Part shown: in pieces, positions 11,340-23,571 of the stretch | Layout: each line of letters begins with the position of its first letter | Position numbering within the stretch: the first letter of the stretch is position 1 | Assembly: GCA_023014335.1 (NCBI GenBank) | Contig: JAECYW010000003.1 | Coordinates: 124,001-188,000 of the forward strand | Direction of reading: 5' to 3' | Source of the DNA: Galerina marginata | Lineage: Eukaryota > Basidiomycota > Agaricomycetes > Agaricales > Galerinaceae | Length of the DNA: 64,000 nt | The notes under the pieces: model-generated | The model's database searches: none | What the model saw: the letters and a program-made list of their open reading frames with translations, nothing else | Told to the model about the DNA's origin: nothing | Position numbers and translations under genes: made by a program

Positions 11340-14300
11340 CATTGATTCTTAAGTATATAAGTGATAGATACATTTCTGAGTCTCTTTCGACTTCACATCA
11401 AATGGTCGTCAAAATCTGCGGCGCGGCTAGATGGGCAGCAGCGGTGATGGCTGTAATGAGGGCTAGGAGATTCAAAATGACAGGTCCGCAGGCGCATAAT
11501 TGGTCGGCGGCGCAGGCGCGGTGGATGTATGCGCCAACATGGTGAAACATGGTGAATGCAAGGAAGCGAGTACCGAAAACTGACGCTGCAGGTGAGAGGA
11601 GGCGGGGATTGGAACTTCCTTCGCCGACTTCACGTAGTCTTCCGTCTTCGTATCGGAATTCCTCCAAGATGAGGACGTCGTCTCTTGACAGTACCAGCCT
11701 CAACCCCATTGCCACAGCGGCACCAGTTTCCCCAACCCCACCCAATCGCACATCCTCCCCGCACCCCGCCGCGCACACACCCGTCAATGGGGCAAGACCC
11801 TTTCCGACGGAGTGCGCCTGCTATACACCCACGGACGGGACAGACGAGGAGCGCATTGAGCAAATTCGCAGGACCTAGCCATAGCCTACCCCGCCCCACC
11901 CCCTTCCAATCGCACCTCCCCAGCCCCATCTCATAGCACTTCGCTCACCCGCGCCCCATCCCCTTGCTGTCCCTCCATTCCTTCATATACCGTCAAAGGG
12001 AGGAAAGCCCGTCCTGAGGCCTGAGGGGCAGCACCTCCATTGGCGACGAGGATGCGATACCGCGATGCGGCAGGATGGGGAGCCCGACACTGCAGCAGCA
12101 CAGCTGAGGTGAAGAGAAGGAAGAAGGAAAGAGGGGTGCTGCAGCAGTGACGGCTATGCCGACCCGGGCGCCAGCATTAGATTCCGGCGCCAGCTACACG
12201 CGGGCAGAAGGAACACGGCGAAGATCAAGAGAGGGAGGATGGCTGTGGAAGCGATGAGAGCTGTAACGACAGCTTGAGCACGCAGATGGCGGGTCCGATA
12301 AAGGGAGTAGAGAGAGGATGGTCGGTGCGTGAGCCTGTTACACACCCGCGGACGGAAACGGCTGAGATGAGGGGTGGGTGGATGGGCGTGTCAGCACTGA
12401 GGGCTGCAACGACGGTTTGAGGACTCAGATGGCGGGTCCGCAGGCGCAACCTCGATCAGCGGCGCAGCGCGGGCGGGGTCAATATAACGCCAGCCTCAGT
12501 TCAGCACCATAGCCGCACCAACTTCCCCCACCCCACCCTCCATCACACATAACCCTTCTTCCCCTACGCACCATCATATGCCCGCACCCGTCAGCGCGAC
12601 GAGGACTCTTCCTACGCAGGCGTCCCCACCACCAACGACGACGACGATGTCCTGCGGTGCGGCTGGATGGACAGAACGATCAGCACGACAGAACAGCTGA
12701 CGTTCAGGGAGGGTGCACGTGTGCGGCAGCGGTGGGGGCTGCGAGGACGAGTCGCAAACCCGCCCGTTGCGTCGACTGGCAGCACCATTGCCAGCAAAAA
12801 ACTTGACTCCCAACGCCTCATCAGCACCGTCTTCCGGCTTCGCCCCATCCCGTCCCCCCTCTCGCATCATTCCACCGCTCTCCCCCCGCCCCGTCATACA
12901 CCGTCAACGCAACAAAAACTCCTTCTAGCGGGCATCTCCTCCGTCAGCGACGAATGATGTGATACTGCGCCGCGGATGATGGGCAGCAGGGCAGCAAGGC
13001 TGATGAAAGGGGGAAGGACGGGTACGGCAGACGTGAAGGATAACGACTCCGGAAGATTCGTTGAAGTTTGCTGTAGCTTTCGAGTTGGAGTGAGAGGGCT
13101 GGCGATGACTTTGGATGCGACTACAGCACTTTCGTGGACGGGACAGTCGAAGTGGGAGTTGAGTCGGATCGCTGGGTATCTTCTCCGCTGGGGAAGGGGG
13201 CTCGTTGGACAGATCCAGACGACGAAGCGACGAAGCGATCGAGGATAGCGGTGATGATAGCAGCGCTCGTGGCAGACGCTCAATGAAGGAGGTCGACCAG
13301 CGGACGGGATTCAGAAGTCGGTGGGCAGGATTGGGAAATGATGGAAGTGCAGAGACGCAGCTGCGCGACGGGGCTCTTCTTCGCGTGCAGAACGTGGGGT
13401 GAGCAAGCAAGAGGCTAGAACCTGACTGAAGAGGCGGGAAATGCGCGTCGAACGCGATGATCTCGTGGGTGAAGGCAACTGTGGCGCGAAAGTGGATCTT
13501 AATGGGCAAGATATCGCCAACTAGGAGCTACAAAACGCGACAAAATGTGTTTAGCATCGACATCAGGTGAAGAAATGGCGTTATAGATACGTACGTAGTC
13601 GCCTCATCCCTCCACTAGCTCGTGTTCTCATTCCAATGACGATGAAAGTTTTGTGCTTTCGTGGGTCCTGCAAGTCCAGGCGCGTGGCTTGTTATCCATA
13701 ACACGAGCCGTAAGTCTTGAAAAAAATCAGCAAAAATGTTCAATCCAAGAAACTTGTGTACTCACTCTAAGCTAGAACCATGCTACGACATCCAAGAGAT
13801 CGTAAACTAAGCGGGGAAAACGAGTAAGAGCATGTGGAGCGGCGTGCCATAACTTCAAAAGTCGTTCGGATCTTCGGGATGTCGAACAAATAATAGACGC
13901 TACAAGTGACTACACCGTGGTGGAGAATTGAAAGAGGATCGTGTATGAGAGGAAAAGAACACAGAAGGCAGGAAACGGATATTGATCCTAGCGACACGTG
14001 ACTAATCCGATGACGCGACTCCGACGCGTCTCGATTCCCAAATGTCCTTCGTCCTTATTCCCATTTATGACTGCTTTGCATACGACGTAATTACTCTGAG
14101 ATCAAATTGAGATCAGATTGAATCACTTATGCAGTAGTACTAACTGCAGACATTTACCTCTAAAAGCGAAATTTTGAGCAGTCAAATAGGCCCGAAAAAC
14201 CTCACTACACCCTGAAATTTTAACAGTCTCTGCACCCACTAGGATGACAAAAGATACAGCCAAATCCTAAATTTTTTCCCGCAGATGTGGACGTTTTTCG

Positions 14301-14560
14301 AAGCTTCTTCTTCCGTCGTCGCCTCTCTATTCTTCCTACGTTGATTGCTGACTATCTGGGCCATGTCTTTAAACACAAGAAATACTGAACTTATAATTAA
14401 CGGCAGCCTATGCGCAGACGTCGACAGAGGTTAGACTTGTTAAGATTTATCTATCCGTCCGTCAACTCGAGTAGCTCTCATTTCCATTTTACTGCTTTGA
14501 ATATCCTTTTTCAAGTAGTTCGTGCGTGTTGACGTCGACTTTCCATTGCTTCCAGTGGGA
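11340..14560 (+). repeat. Dispersed GC-rich repeat B, copy 2
   Basis: Carries B modules (CATACACCGTCAACGCAACG near 12895; similar near 11985 and 12570) and the conserved B tail: GACGCG then GACGCGTCTCGATTCCCA near 14010-14040, and TCTAAAAGCGAAATTTT near 14160. The far end at 14440-14515 (TTTATCTATCCGTCCG to TTTTACTGCTTTGAA) matches both sides of the insertion at 50392-51028 and is the useful uninterrupted reference for that element. Open frames such as 12925-13509 (minus) are not conserved. Confidence 0.65.
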
Positions 14561-16247
14561 AGATATCATTGGTTTGGCAATCTCATGTCGAATCGGGAAT
14601 GATCTGGCTGGGCCTCAACACCCGACGTTCCCATAAAGATGGCATATTGTGCGAATAACGGTCTTCGTTATAATCATAACGAGGCAAGCTGGGGTGTGGA
14701 TATTGTCGCTGCTGAAGAGCTATGCGAGCAGCGCTAGCGACACAGCCGTCTATGGGGGAAAGAGACTGGGTGGGCGGCGCCTTGGTTCTGGGTAGTGGGC
14801 TTGACTACGATGTCTATGCCGAGTTCCTGTAGCGGGAAGGGATGTTCATAGTGGAAAATGGAACGGTCACTGCTTCTACAATGTTCGTTTCCATTTGCTT
14901 AGCTAGAAGTCTGAGTAGTATTTTCCCCGTAAGTCCTACATGTACTTCGACCCCGTCTTACAGCATCTCCGGACGGGAAGAACCACGTCTCGCTTAACCA
15001 TCGCTTAGTGGTTGCACAGCCCTCCCTTTTCGAATTCCCGATTGGGAACTCAACTTTATCACAACTTGATCCACCAAAATTTGAGAATTGGGCACCATTT
15101 AAGAAAGCACGAGAGATATCGTTATCGACTTAAGCTCTTCCGAATCCACGAGTACACGACCTGCTCATGTGAATTCCTTTCTTTCTGCTGCCCCTTCTGC
15201 GTTCGTCGACTCTAGTTTCTGGATGCGCTGAACCGGCTGCTTTAAATGTGCAGCCACGAAAGTTCGAGCCCCCATGATTCCCATACCTATTGTGAATTTA
15301 TACTCCCAGAGAGCCACATATTTGTATATTTAGCTCAGAGTATTACTGCCGTAGAGCGCTCACGATCTGCCTTGACCGAATTACCCGAATTTTTGATCTG
15401 GGATCAAAATATCTGTTTCATTGGAAACTCTGAAAATAGCATTGCAATAACGACATGTCCCGTTGAGAATGGCTGGTGCAAGACTAAAGAGGAAGATCGG
15501 TTGAGGGCAGATACCAAGGCGGTTTCGACCCCCTTCCCGTCTTCTATATCCCCAAAAGAGTACAGAATTTTATGTGATCATCTCAGGACAAAATACTGAC
15601 GCCCCGTCTTATTGAGCATTCCTTGCCCATATCGTTAGCAACTTATATTTACCGGACCTCTATTCATATTCTATAAGCTTGCCTCCTACAAACCCGAGGA
15701 TTCAATCATTGATCAATCCTAATCTTGGTCTAACAAAGCCATTTGAACAGCGCCAACTGGAACCTGATGAGGTACAGCTGCTCTATGCGCGAACCGATGG
15801 GCCAGTTTTGCGCTCCGCTCAGTCAGTGATCTTCGTTCAGAAAGTTGGAGCAAAACCGGGAAAACAACCCACCCCACCATCCAGAACTAGGGCGCGACTC
15901 CACTCCGCCTCTCTACTCATGCAACATGAGCGGTGCCATGTCGTGCTTTGTTTGTTCTGCTCCAATTCTGCACGAAGATCACTGTGAGCGGCGAGAATCA
16001 ACTTTGGTGGTGGAGTGATCATTATGATTCTCACAAGGATCAACGAACTTTTACCAGTGAGATCTAGTGAACATAGACCTTGGTGGTTGAGTAATCAAGG
16101 TCACAAAGATTAATCAATGTTCAAAAAACATTTTCACACTTTATAAATGGAAATGTTGATCAAAGAACTACGCAGGTATAAATTTCGCCTGAATGACGGT
16201 CATCTTCAGTAATCGGCCAATCTCTCACCGCAAAAAAGCTGTCTATA
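14561..16247. other. No confident gene
   Basis: Two plus-strand open frames, 15246-15599 (117 aa, cysteine-containing) and 15679-15987 (102 aa), have no domain I recognise and no matching splice sites joining them. They could be parts of an unknown gene, but I cannot support a model. Otherwise nothing seen up to the membrane protein gene. Confidence 0.4.
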
Positions 16248-17130
16248 ATGTCGACGTCAACACCGACACCTACCCCAACCGCACTGCCTACTCTGGACAC
16301 ATCGAACCCTCTAGCATATCTGTCATATTTGCCTCCTTTATTGGCTTACGAATCCATAACCGGGGTATACGTGCTTGTCGCTTCGTTGGTTGTAAGTTCA
16401 ATGGCCGGTTCATCAGGTGAAGCTAATTTTTTGGTTGATTCAACGGCTTAGGTTCACATCTGGGATATTTTCAACAATCTGAACGAGGACTACAAGCTCT
16501 TGACAAGGAACCCAATCAAAGCGCCGGCTATCGTGTACTGCGTTTCAAGGCGAGATTCAAATCCACGATTCCATAAACCAGGCTTTTGATGGCATTAAAC
16601 AGAATCTCAACACTGGCATACCTCCTGTTTGCCGTGATATACCAGAGTAAGTCTAAGTGCCCTCTATGCCTGCTTTGATCCTGAAGATAATGGTTTCCAT
16701 CTAGCCGCTCCTATTGGGAACTGCCAAGTTCTCTCGAAAGTCATCTCATCGGTGTACTGCATTGCAATGCCCACTACAGCCCTCCTGTTCTATTTCCGTG
16801 TCACGGCTCTGTACGATAACAAATATGTTTCTATATTCTTCTTCCTCCTTTGGTTGGGCCTCATGGGCGGAACTGCAACTGATATAGTTGGCATTGGCGG
16901 GTACAATGTCGGGCCAACTAGGCATTGTTCGGGTGGGACATTGAAGCCCATCATCTCATGGATTGTCTTCGGCGTGCTTATCAATGATAGCTTGATTTTT
17001 GTAGCGATTTCGTTTCGCTTGATGCAAATTGCACAACCAGAAGAGATGAAGCTGAAGGAAGTGCTCAAGGCCGTTGTTTTTGGGAACAACCTTCCAGCTT
17101 TCTCAAGAGCATTACTTCGTGACGGTCAGG

Positions 17131-17139
17131 CTTATTACT
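17131..17139. repeat. Target site duplication of KDZ-A, left copy
   Basis: CTTATTACT, repeated at 35549-35557. Keeping only one copy restores the membrane protein frame. The true duplication is probably 8 bp with one chance match, as KDZ elements are reported to make 8-bp duplications. Confidence 0.8.
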
Positions 17140-17210
17140 CGCAAAGTCCACAGATGCAAATGACCTCAAAACGCACAGTACTCTACAAATGTTCACACAC
17201 CGTACCTGTA
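17140..17210 (+). repeat. KDZ-A left terminal inverted repeat (imperfect)
   Basis: Compared with the reverse complement of 35478-35548, shared blocks keep their spacing from the tip: TGAC at 22-25, an AAA-CGCAC block around 30-40 and TCACAC..CGTAC around 55-68. Confidence 0.6.
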
Positions 17211-17549
17211 AGCTATTTACGCACCGTATGTCGTCTTTACGAAAATGTCGTACCCTCCTCCCAGAACCGTGGTCCAAATATCCAAAATATCGTACAGTCA
17301 GACTTTCCTCCAGACACGAGTAGCTCCTGCAGCCGCCTACGATAAATTCAGTTTGTTAGTATGATATCGCTCAGTGCAACTGGCAGCGTCAGGGTAACTG
17401 TAATTAGGTGGGAGCATATTATATTTCCTAGGCCGATGTATTTTCATATGGGAGTAGTACTATACCTGGTTGAGAAATTATCGTACTCGGCTACTGCTTC
17501 CTAAACAAATGAAATCCGGTACCCGTACAACAACACAATAGGTCGGGGA

Positions 17550-17895
17550 ATTGAGGTACATTGATACTACTTTTAGGACGCAATAACGACATTTTATTGT
17601 CGGCAAGATTCAGTAGGGACATACCACATGTCTCAGCGTATTAAAAGTAGTTGCTGAGCACCACATTTCGTACGTCCGAAAGATTCAGTGGGGACATACT
17701 ATTTTTTGATTTTCACTACGGGTCAGGAGATAAAGTACATTGATACTACTTTTAGGACGCGATCATTGTCGGCAAGATTCAGTAGGGACATACCACATCT
17801 CTTAGCGTATCAAAAGTAGCATCCGAGCACCACATTTCGTACGCCCGAAAGATTCAGTCAGGACATACTTTTTTCTGATTTTCACTGTAGGTCAT
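17550..17895 (+). repeat. Left subterminal tandem repeat, about 179-bp unit
   Basis: Two units begin with GTACATTGATACTACTTTTA at about 17556 and 17735, and a third partial unit follows near 17890. Each contains CTACTTTTA and, about 90 bases later, TAAAAGTAG or CAAAAGTAG, so the units are themselves inverted-repeat bearing. AAGATTCAGT occurs twice per unit. Confidence 0.75.
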
Positions 17896-18214
17896 GAGAC
17901 AAGGTAGTACTCAGGTACCACATCCTGTGCGTCTGAAAGATCTACGGCGGACATATCACATTTTCCGATATGCCTAAAATGTGGTATGAGCCAACCGCCT
18001 TTCTGAGATGAAATACCGTACATCACTACCACAACTTCGAGAGGAATTGGATACGGTACAAACCTACTACAAACTTGAAATTATGGAATATCATATCCGC
18101 CCGCAACAATTTCTTGAGATTACCGAATATTGTACTGGCTGACCTTTTCTCGAACTGGAGAAAAGTCGTATCCCCCTATCAAAATCTGTAAGTAACAACT
18201 TCGGGGATCCGAAA

Positions 18215-18530
18215 AGCAGTAGTCGGGTACTGCATTTAAAGAATCCATCGAATGCAGTAGGCGGGTACTGCATTTAAAGAATCCATTGAATGCAGTAGGC
18301 GGGTACTGCATTTAAAGAATCCATTGAATGCAGTAGGCGGGTACTGCATTTAAAGAATCTATCAAATGCAGTAGACGAGTACTGCATTTAAAGAATTTAT
18401 CAAATGCAGTAGTCCGGTACTGAATTTAAAGAATCTATCAATGCAGTAGTCGGGTACTGCATTTAAAGAATCTATCAAAGCGGTAGTCGGGTACTACATT
18501 TAAAGCATCTATTAAATGCAGTATCCAGCT
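18215..18530 (+). repeat. Left subterminal 38-bp palindromic tandem array
   Basis: About eight units of roughly 38 bases. Each has the palindrome ATGCAGTA, a loop such as GGCGGG, then TACTGCAT, followed by TTAAAGAATCCATTGA or a near variant. Units in the middle are almost identical; the outer ones diverge. The position just inside a transposon end fits subterminal transposase binding sites. Confidence 0.85.
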
Positions 18531-18540
18531 ACTTCTAAAA

Positions 18541-19092
18541 TTTACTGCTCGGGTATTGTGTTTCCTAAGCGGTTTGGGCTTAGCACGGCCATTTTGCAGA
18601 AGGGCACGATCGCGGGAGAGTGGCTGTGTTCGGCAAGGCAAGCCGTCGGGCGCCTATTTGGAGCGCGCAGAGCGCATCAGCCTTGCTGATTAATGATTCC
18701 ATCTTGAAGTCAGTTGGATGTGGGCGGATATTTCAGCTGCCGAAATGCGGTATGTCTGCACTGAATCTAGCTAAACTGACTGTCCAAGAATGTAATATGC
18801 ACCAACACAATTAAGACTGGCTGGCCAATTAAACTCGTATGAGTGTATTGAACTTCTTTATATTTTCAAATATAGTATACCTATAGTAACATTTGTGACG
18901 TTGGCTGATGCAGTGCATGTATACAACATCTCTTAAAATGTCGTTTGTCACTACCACAATACCTGGTCATGGAAAAAGTCGTATATTCACACCAGATCTC
19001 CGAATACAGATATATCAGACTCAAATGAGATGGGAGAACCTGCCAGTCTTGGCTTTAGTCAGAGTTGGAAGTACACAGAATAATCGACGTAG
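18541..19092. other. No gene supported
   Basis: Spacer between the left repeat array and the first cargo gene of KDZ-A. Nothing recognised apart from scattered TGGTAC/GTACC motifs related to the array. Confidence 0.4.
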
Positions 19093-20160
19093 TTATAGGC
19101 CCCTTGGTACATACCACACCCCCATGCATTTCATAATACAGTTGTACTGTTCTCGTCGAGGGGTATGCCCGCGGAATACCATAGGCTCTGGCGTCTTCTC
19201 CTGTGGCGTATCGGACTCGTAATCAGTACCTGTTTCCCACTCGTACTCATTACCCCTAACAAACACGTCATCCGCATCGCTAAAGGCCTTAAATTGACGC
19301 GACCATTCCCAGTACTTGTCGATTTTAAGCCCCCCGGAAATGTCAGGAGGAGCGATTCCCAACTTGATGGGCGTACATGGCGTGCCGGTTTGACGCCTAC
19401 AAAGGTAAAGCTCGTAGCTAAGCTCCCGTAAACCGATGCAGTTGGCGACGTAATTAGGCGGTTGACGTCCGGGACGAAAAATAATGAGACGGGTCCGGTG
19501 AGTACAGTTTAATGGCTTCGAAGGATTTAGACGCCGGAAGGTCCCATCTTCGTGGAAATACTCGATGGGAGTTTGCTTTGGATCCAGCACCGCAATTAAC
19601 TCCGGATGCTTGGTGAATGTAAATTTCTTGTCCCGCATACAGAATAGGACGCGCTGAGGTAGGTGAGGCCCAATCTGTCATTTAGTGCTTGAACTTAGCC
19701 GCTTACTTTCCATAATGACAACGAACATACCTCATGTCCGAAATAGAAAAAAAATGGAACAACATCCACCCTGGGGTCGGTGAGTGAGTGCTCGCTCCCA
19801 CCGGTCACTGACGCCTCAGAGTCGCTATCCTCTGCTGGGTACATGAGGCTGTTTGGAATAAAAAAATCCTTTATAACCTCCCCAAACACCGTCAGGAGAA
19901 AGACGCACCTATCATCCGAGTTCCCATCGTCAGAGTGCAAGGGGGACGAACAATTTCCCTCTAATAAAATCGGACTAGAAATAAACTAGTGAGTGGCTCA
20001 ACCATACCACCGAAGAGAAGGAATACCTTTCATTTTCATGACCTCCAGTTGCAGGCGTCGTACCACAGGTGAAATCAGGCATGGCAAGCAGGGCGTACGG
20101 GGGGAAGTTAGGTTTGTTTCTCACTCCTGCGCTGGAATTAAAGATCAGATGCTTAATCAT
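19093..20160 (-). CDS. KDZ-A cargo: 299-aa acidic protein of unknown function
   Basis: Four exons on the minus strand: 20160-20027, 19974-19909, 19848-19731 and 19674-19093. All three introns are GT-AG and keep phase, giving 299 aa. The N-terminal third is acidic and Ser-rich (AEDSDSEASVTGGSEHS). The C-terminal exon holds a compact domain with EYFHEDGTFRRLNPS, RPPNYVANCIGLRELSYEL and KIDKYWEWSRQFKAF, then an acidic tail. I do not recognise it. No metal-binding or catalytic motif is evident. It is transcribed in the same direction as the transposase and the 741-aa gene. The start at 20160 is the first ATG compatible with the first exon; an additional upstream exon is possible. Confidence 0.65.
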
Positions 20161-20770
20161 TTTTCTCCGCTCGACCGCTTCTGAACCAGTTTGGACGGTC
20201 TGCTCGGTCGCATCGTGTCATACCTCATCGAGATTAATGAAGTATTTGCATATTCTCATAAATCCAATGCATACCGTACATGTTACCCGTCCACATGTTA
20301 CATTCCCATGACTCTTCCGGTTCATTTTCACCCGACTGCTAAGGTGTGAAGTCCTTATGATTGATCGTAATGCATAATTGTGATGTCCAGGAAACGGGAT
20401 GCTATCAGCAAGTCTTCTCCCATCGAATTTTAATCAACTCCGCCGCGGTCATGTCGCTCAACTTCAATTTAATATTTGGAGGCTTAGACCACACTTATTT
20501 AAGATTTGAGTCGACAGTTATCTAGTAAAATGCCCATACATCCACCGTACTGATGGACTTTGATTTCAAAGTTCAGCCCAAAAAAGGTATTAGACAGACT
20601 GTATGGTGTGATTACCGGGGTTCTCTCATGGGTGCGATCGGAGATCCTAACGGACAGAATAAAACGAAGCCAGCGTTTTGTGCAGCCTACGGTAATCATA
20701 AATTACACGGCATCATTATGGATGGTTTTACCGACCTCCCCAATTGGTAATGAACATCGCGTCTCCATTA
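20161..20770. other. No gene supported
   Basis: Intergenic region between two minus-strand cargo genes of KDZ-A. Two overlapping short plus-strand frames near 20553-20790 read different frames of one sequence and have no domain. Confidence 0.4.
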
Positions 20771-23571
20771 TTACTGGACGACCATGTTGAAATCCTTTTC
20801 CTCCTCCTCCGATTGGAACGCAAGGGCAAGCCTAAAGCCACGAGCGTTAAGAGAATTCATCTGAAATAAGAGTGATTTAGCGGTCAAACGTGTCATAAAA
20901 CCATCCTCTTGAGCGTCACGGCGATAGAGATCATTAACCGTAATTCCAGTCGTTGATTTGAAATGGTGAACCCAGAATGCACGAAGTCGAGGGGGAATAA
21001 ATTCTCTGTCTCCCATGGCATGAGCGATTGACGATAACTGGGGATTCGACGAGAAGGCAGTCAGGTTCTTCCAAAAGAAAAACTCCAGGAGAACTTCGTC
21101 GATTCCACAACCACAATGCATGTGACCAGGCCTGGGGGTAAATACGCCGTTTTCCTGGGAGCACATTCTTTTTGGATAACCTATGCCAGTCAGGCGGTCA
21201 ACACGATCCCATTCTGCATGGGAGTCGGAACGGTAGTATGTATGATAACGACAGACGCAGTTCTTGGAGCTTGCTATATGAACTTGAAGCGCAATCTCCT
21301 TGGTGGTATAGGAGAGTTCGGGGAGGAATTCCTGAACTTCACGAGCAGTGCGACGTAGTCCAACGCGCAAGGACACGTTTAAGGCCCTTTGACGTGCAAG
21401 CTCTGTTGTTGCGGTCAGATATTTCTGGATGGCACGACGACCCTCCGCTGTATATTAAATTGAGAAGACGAGTAGAAAAAATAAAATAATCACGCACCCC
21501 TTATCTTCTCGCGACCATCATCATCCGCTTTAATATATGGGAGTTCCCCCCGTTCCCCCCGTTCCCGTTTGACCGTACCCTCCTCCTCCTCCTCCTCCTC
21601 CTCCTCCTTCTCCTCGTCGTTGTCCGGCGTCAAACCAGTATCGCCTTGTGGCTTAACGGTTGCTGACTTCTTCTTCCGACCTCCCTTAGCCTTCCCAGCT
21701 GTCCCACCCGTTGCTGTGGCTTTGTTAACGATCTCTTCGAGGGATGCCTGCACAGAGTTATACTCAGCTCTGGTTTTAACGAGCTCGGAGTCGTCAACAA
21801 GAAACAAGGCCCCCTTGAGTTCCAAGAGCCGTTTCCTAAGTTTGTCGGCCTTCTCCTCTCCGTTCTGGCGTTCCATGAAGCGATCATAGTCAGCCTTTGC
21901 AAGCTCATATCGCTTCTGGAAGTCAAGAACAGTGACGCTGATGACCTGTTGCTCGTTTTCCAGGGCTGAAAGCTGACGTCGACCATCCCGCGGGGGAATC
22001 TGGCCATCGTTGAAGAGCTCCTCAAGCGCCTCGTATACACGGTGGAGTTCGTTTTGCTGCCGCTTGGCGTCTGCGTACTCGTATTCGCGAATGTGCATCT
22101 CCCGGCGCATTTTGTAGCTATCCTCTGCCTCCTGAACTAGGCGCATGATTACTGGCGTCGAAATGTCGTCCCATTCGACTGGAATGAACGTGAACTTGTA
22201 GTCGAGATACTCGGGAATAGTTGTTGGCATTTTAAAGACGGGATCGGGGATGGGATTGGGGACGGGGCTGTCCAGAATTATTGGTATAAGCATTTTGTAA
22301 GTTGTATAAATACGTACTCCATAAGCGTCTTGATGATCTTGTCACTATTGTCGTCCGCAGGAGCAGCGGCGTCAGCGCCCATGCTGAAGTAAAATAAGCA
22401 AACCAGGACGGTTATCTGAAAACAAAACCAATTTACCTTAGGTAATTAACATTGTCGATACCAGGCTGAGGTGGTGAGTGCGCCCTAATGCTGTAGAATT
22501 TATGATCAAACGTTAGCTGTTGGCAGGGAATATGGCAGGAGCCGAGGAAGTTGCACTTACGATGGGGCTGCGATCTCTCCAGGAGCTGTATCTCTGACAT
22601 TGTTTCTACCAATAATGAGTAAGAACGAAACAAATAGTCAGTTTTCAAATGGAATTGCTTACCTATGGTCGTTGACTTGCACCCCCGCGGTGTCAATGTC
22701 CATTCCAAGAAGTGAATTCAAAGCAAAGGAGGCCTGCTTTTCACGAGAACTGTAGGCAAACGGTAAGCATTTAGTCGTGAATGTCAGAGGCTTCGGACCT
22801 GTTTTGATCTGGACCGTCGTCAACCTGCATCGCATCCCCCGCTGTCTTGACATTAGACGTGGACGATGCCAGCGTGCGCTGAATCTCAGCGCTATAAAAA
22901 AAATCTGAGTATAGATTAGCTTAATTATTTTTCGCATAGGTCTTACTTGTCTTTGCTGAAGGAATCGACTTCCATCTGCTGAACCTCAACATTGGGCGCT
23001 GGGAAACTAACACTGCGAGTAGAACTGGCGAGAACACGGCGTGAGGCACAGTAAATTTAACCAACTAAAAGTAAAATTATACCTTTCATCCGCGTCTACG
23101 TCAATTGGGTCATCACTGACGTCTTTAGCCATCGAGGTTGTCAGCATCTCCTGCTTGACCTGGAGCGTAGCATTGGGAATGCCTTGAATAGAAGATAGAG
23201 CACCCAAAACGGTTTGCATGACTGCAGTGGGGGGAGGCTGAGAAACGTCTCCAAGTGCCTGATCTTCAATAAATTTCTCCGCGTTCTGGAGCGCTAACTT
23301 GGCGGCGTCAAGACGAGATTTAGCGGCAACTTTGAAGTCTGAGAGTAGAGTATTAACAAAAATTAAAAATTTAACAATCACGACGTCAACTATACCAGGG
23401 ATTCGACCGCCAGGCAGATTTCTCTTTCGCCTAACAGCCTCGTAGGCAGCCTGCGCAGCATCAAGCTCATTCTGGCACTCTGCAAGGGAGGTTGAGCCTA
23501 GATACTTAATTAGTGAAGCGAAGAAATAAAGTGGACAAATTGAAATACCGTTTACTGGTACGCCTTCCATG
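20771..23571 (-). CDS. KDZ-A cargo: 741-aa coiled-coil protein of unknown function
   Basis: Eleven exons: 23571-23550, 23497-23408, 23338-23083, 23012-22947, 22891-22799, 22749-22663, five short to long exons including 22267-21498, and finally 21447-20771. Every join preserves frame; most introns are phase 2. An early helical segment (AECQNELDAAQAAYEAVRRKR) is followed by acidic linkers. A long coiled coil lies in the 770-nt exon (MRREMHIREYEYADAKRQQ onward), then a Lys-rich patch (KGGRKKKS), a run of Glu and a C-terminal domain of about 220 residues with clustered Cys and His (CVCRYHTYY, HMHCGCGIDE). The C-terminal domain could bind metal, which is inference. I do not know the family. The reading frame is open upstream to 23834, so the start may lie further 5'. 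Confidence 0.7.

Larger units (their letters stand above)
16248..17345 (+). pseudogene. 5' half of a 7-TM membrane protein gene, interrupted by KDZ-A
   Basis: Exons 16248-16391, 16452-16534, 16582-16646 and 16705-17139 join in phase and encode about 242 residues. Five hydrophobic segments are visible (VYVLVASLV, ISTLAYLLFAVIY, ISSVYCIAMPTTALLFYF, YVSIFFFLLWLGLMGG, SWIVFGVLINDSLIFVAI). At 17139 the frame runs into foreign sequence and picks up a 68-residue tail of unrelated residues ending at 17345. The remaining coding sequence, with the last two membrane segments, lies 18.4 kb away at 35549-35894. If the insert is removed the protein is 335 aa with seven TM segments, the usual size for this basidiomycete membrane protein family (DUF6533/DUF6534-like, function unknown). 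The intact reading frames on both sides suggest a recent interruption. Confidence 0.85.

Noticed and set aside
12925..13509. 194-aa minus-strand open frame in repeat B copy 2
   Set aside because: Matches parts of other B copies only at DNA level, in shifting frames; no sign of coding selection.
5350..14560. LTR retrotransposon origin for repeats B and C
   Set aside because: No long terminal repeats, primer binding site, gag or reverse transcriptase remnants could be found in any copy.
15246..15987. Gene made of the two open frames at 15246 and 15679
   Set aside because: No phase-compatible splice sites joining them were found and neither product has a recognisable domain.
17550..18530. CRISPR-like array (regular short repeats)
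   Set aside because: Units are contiguous tandem repeats without unique spacers, in a eukaryotic transposon end.
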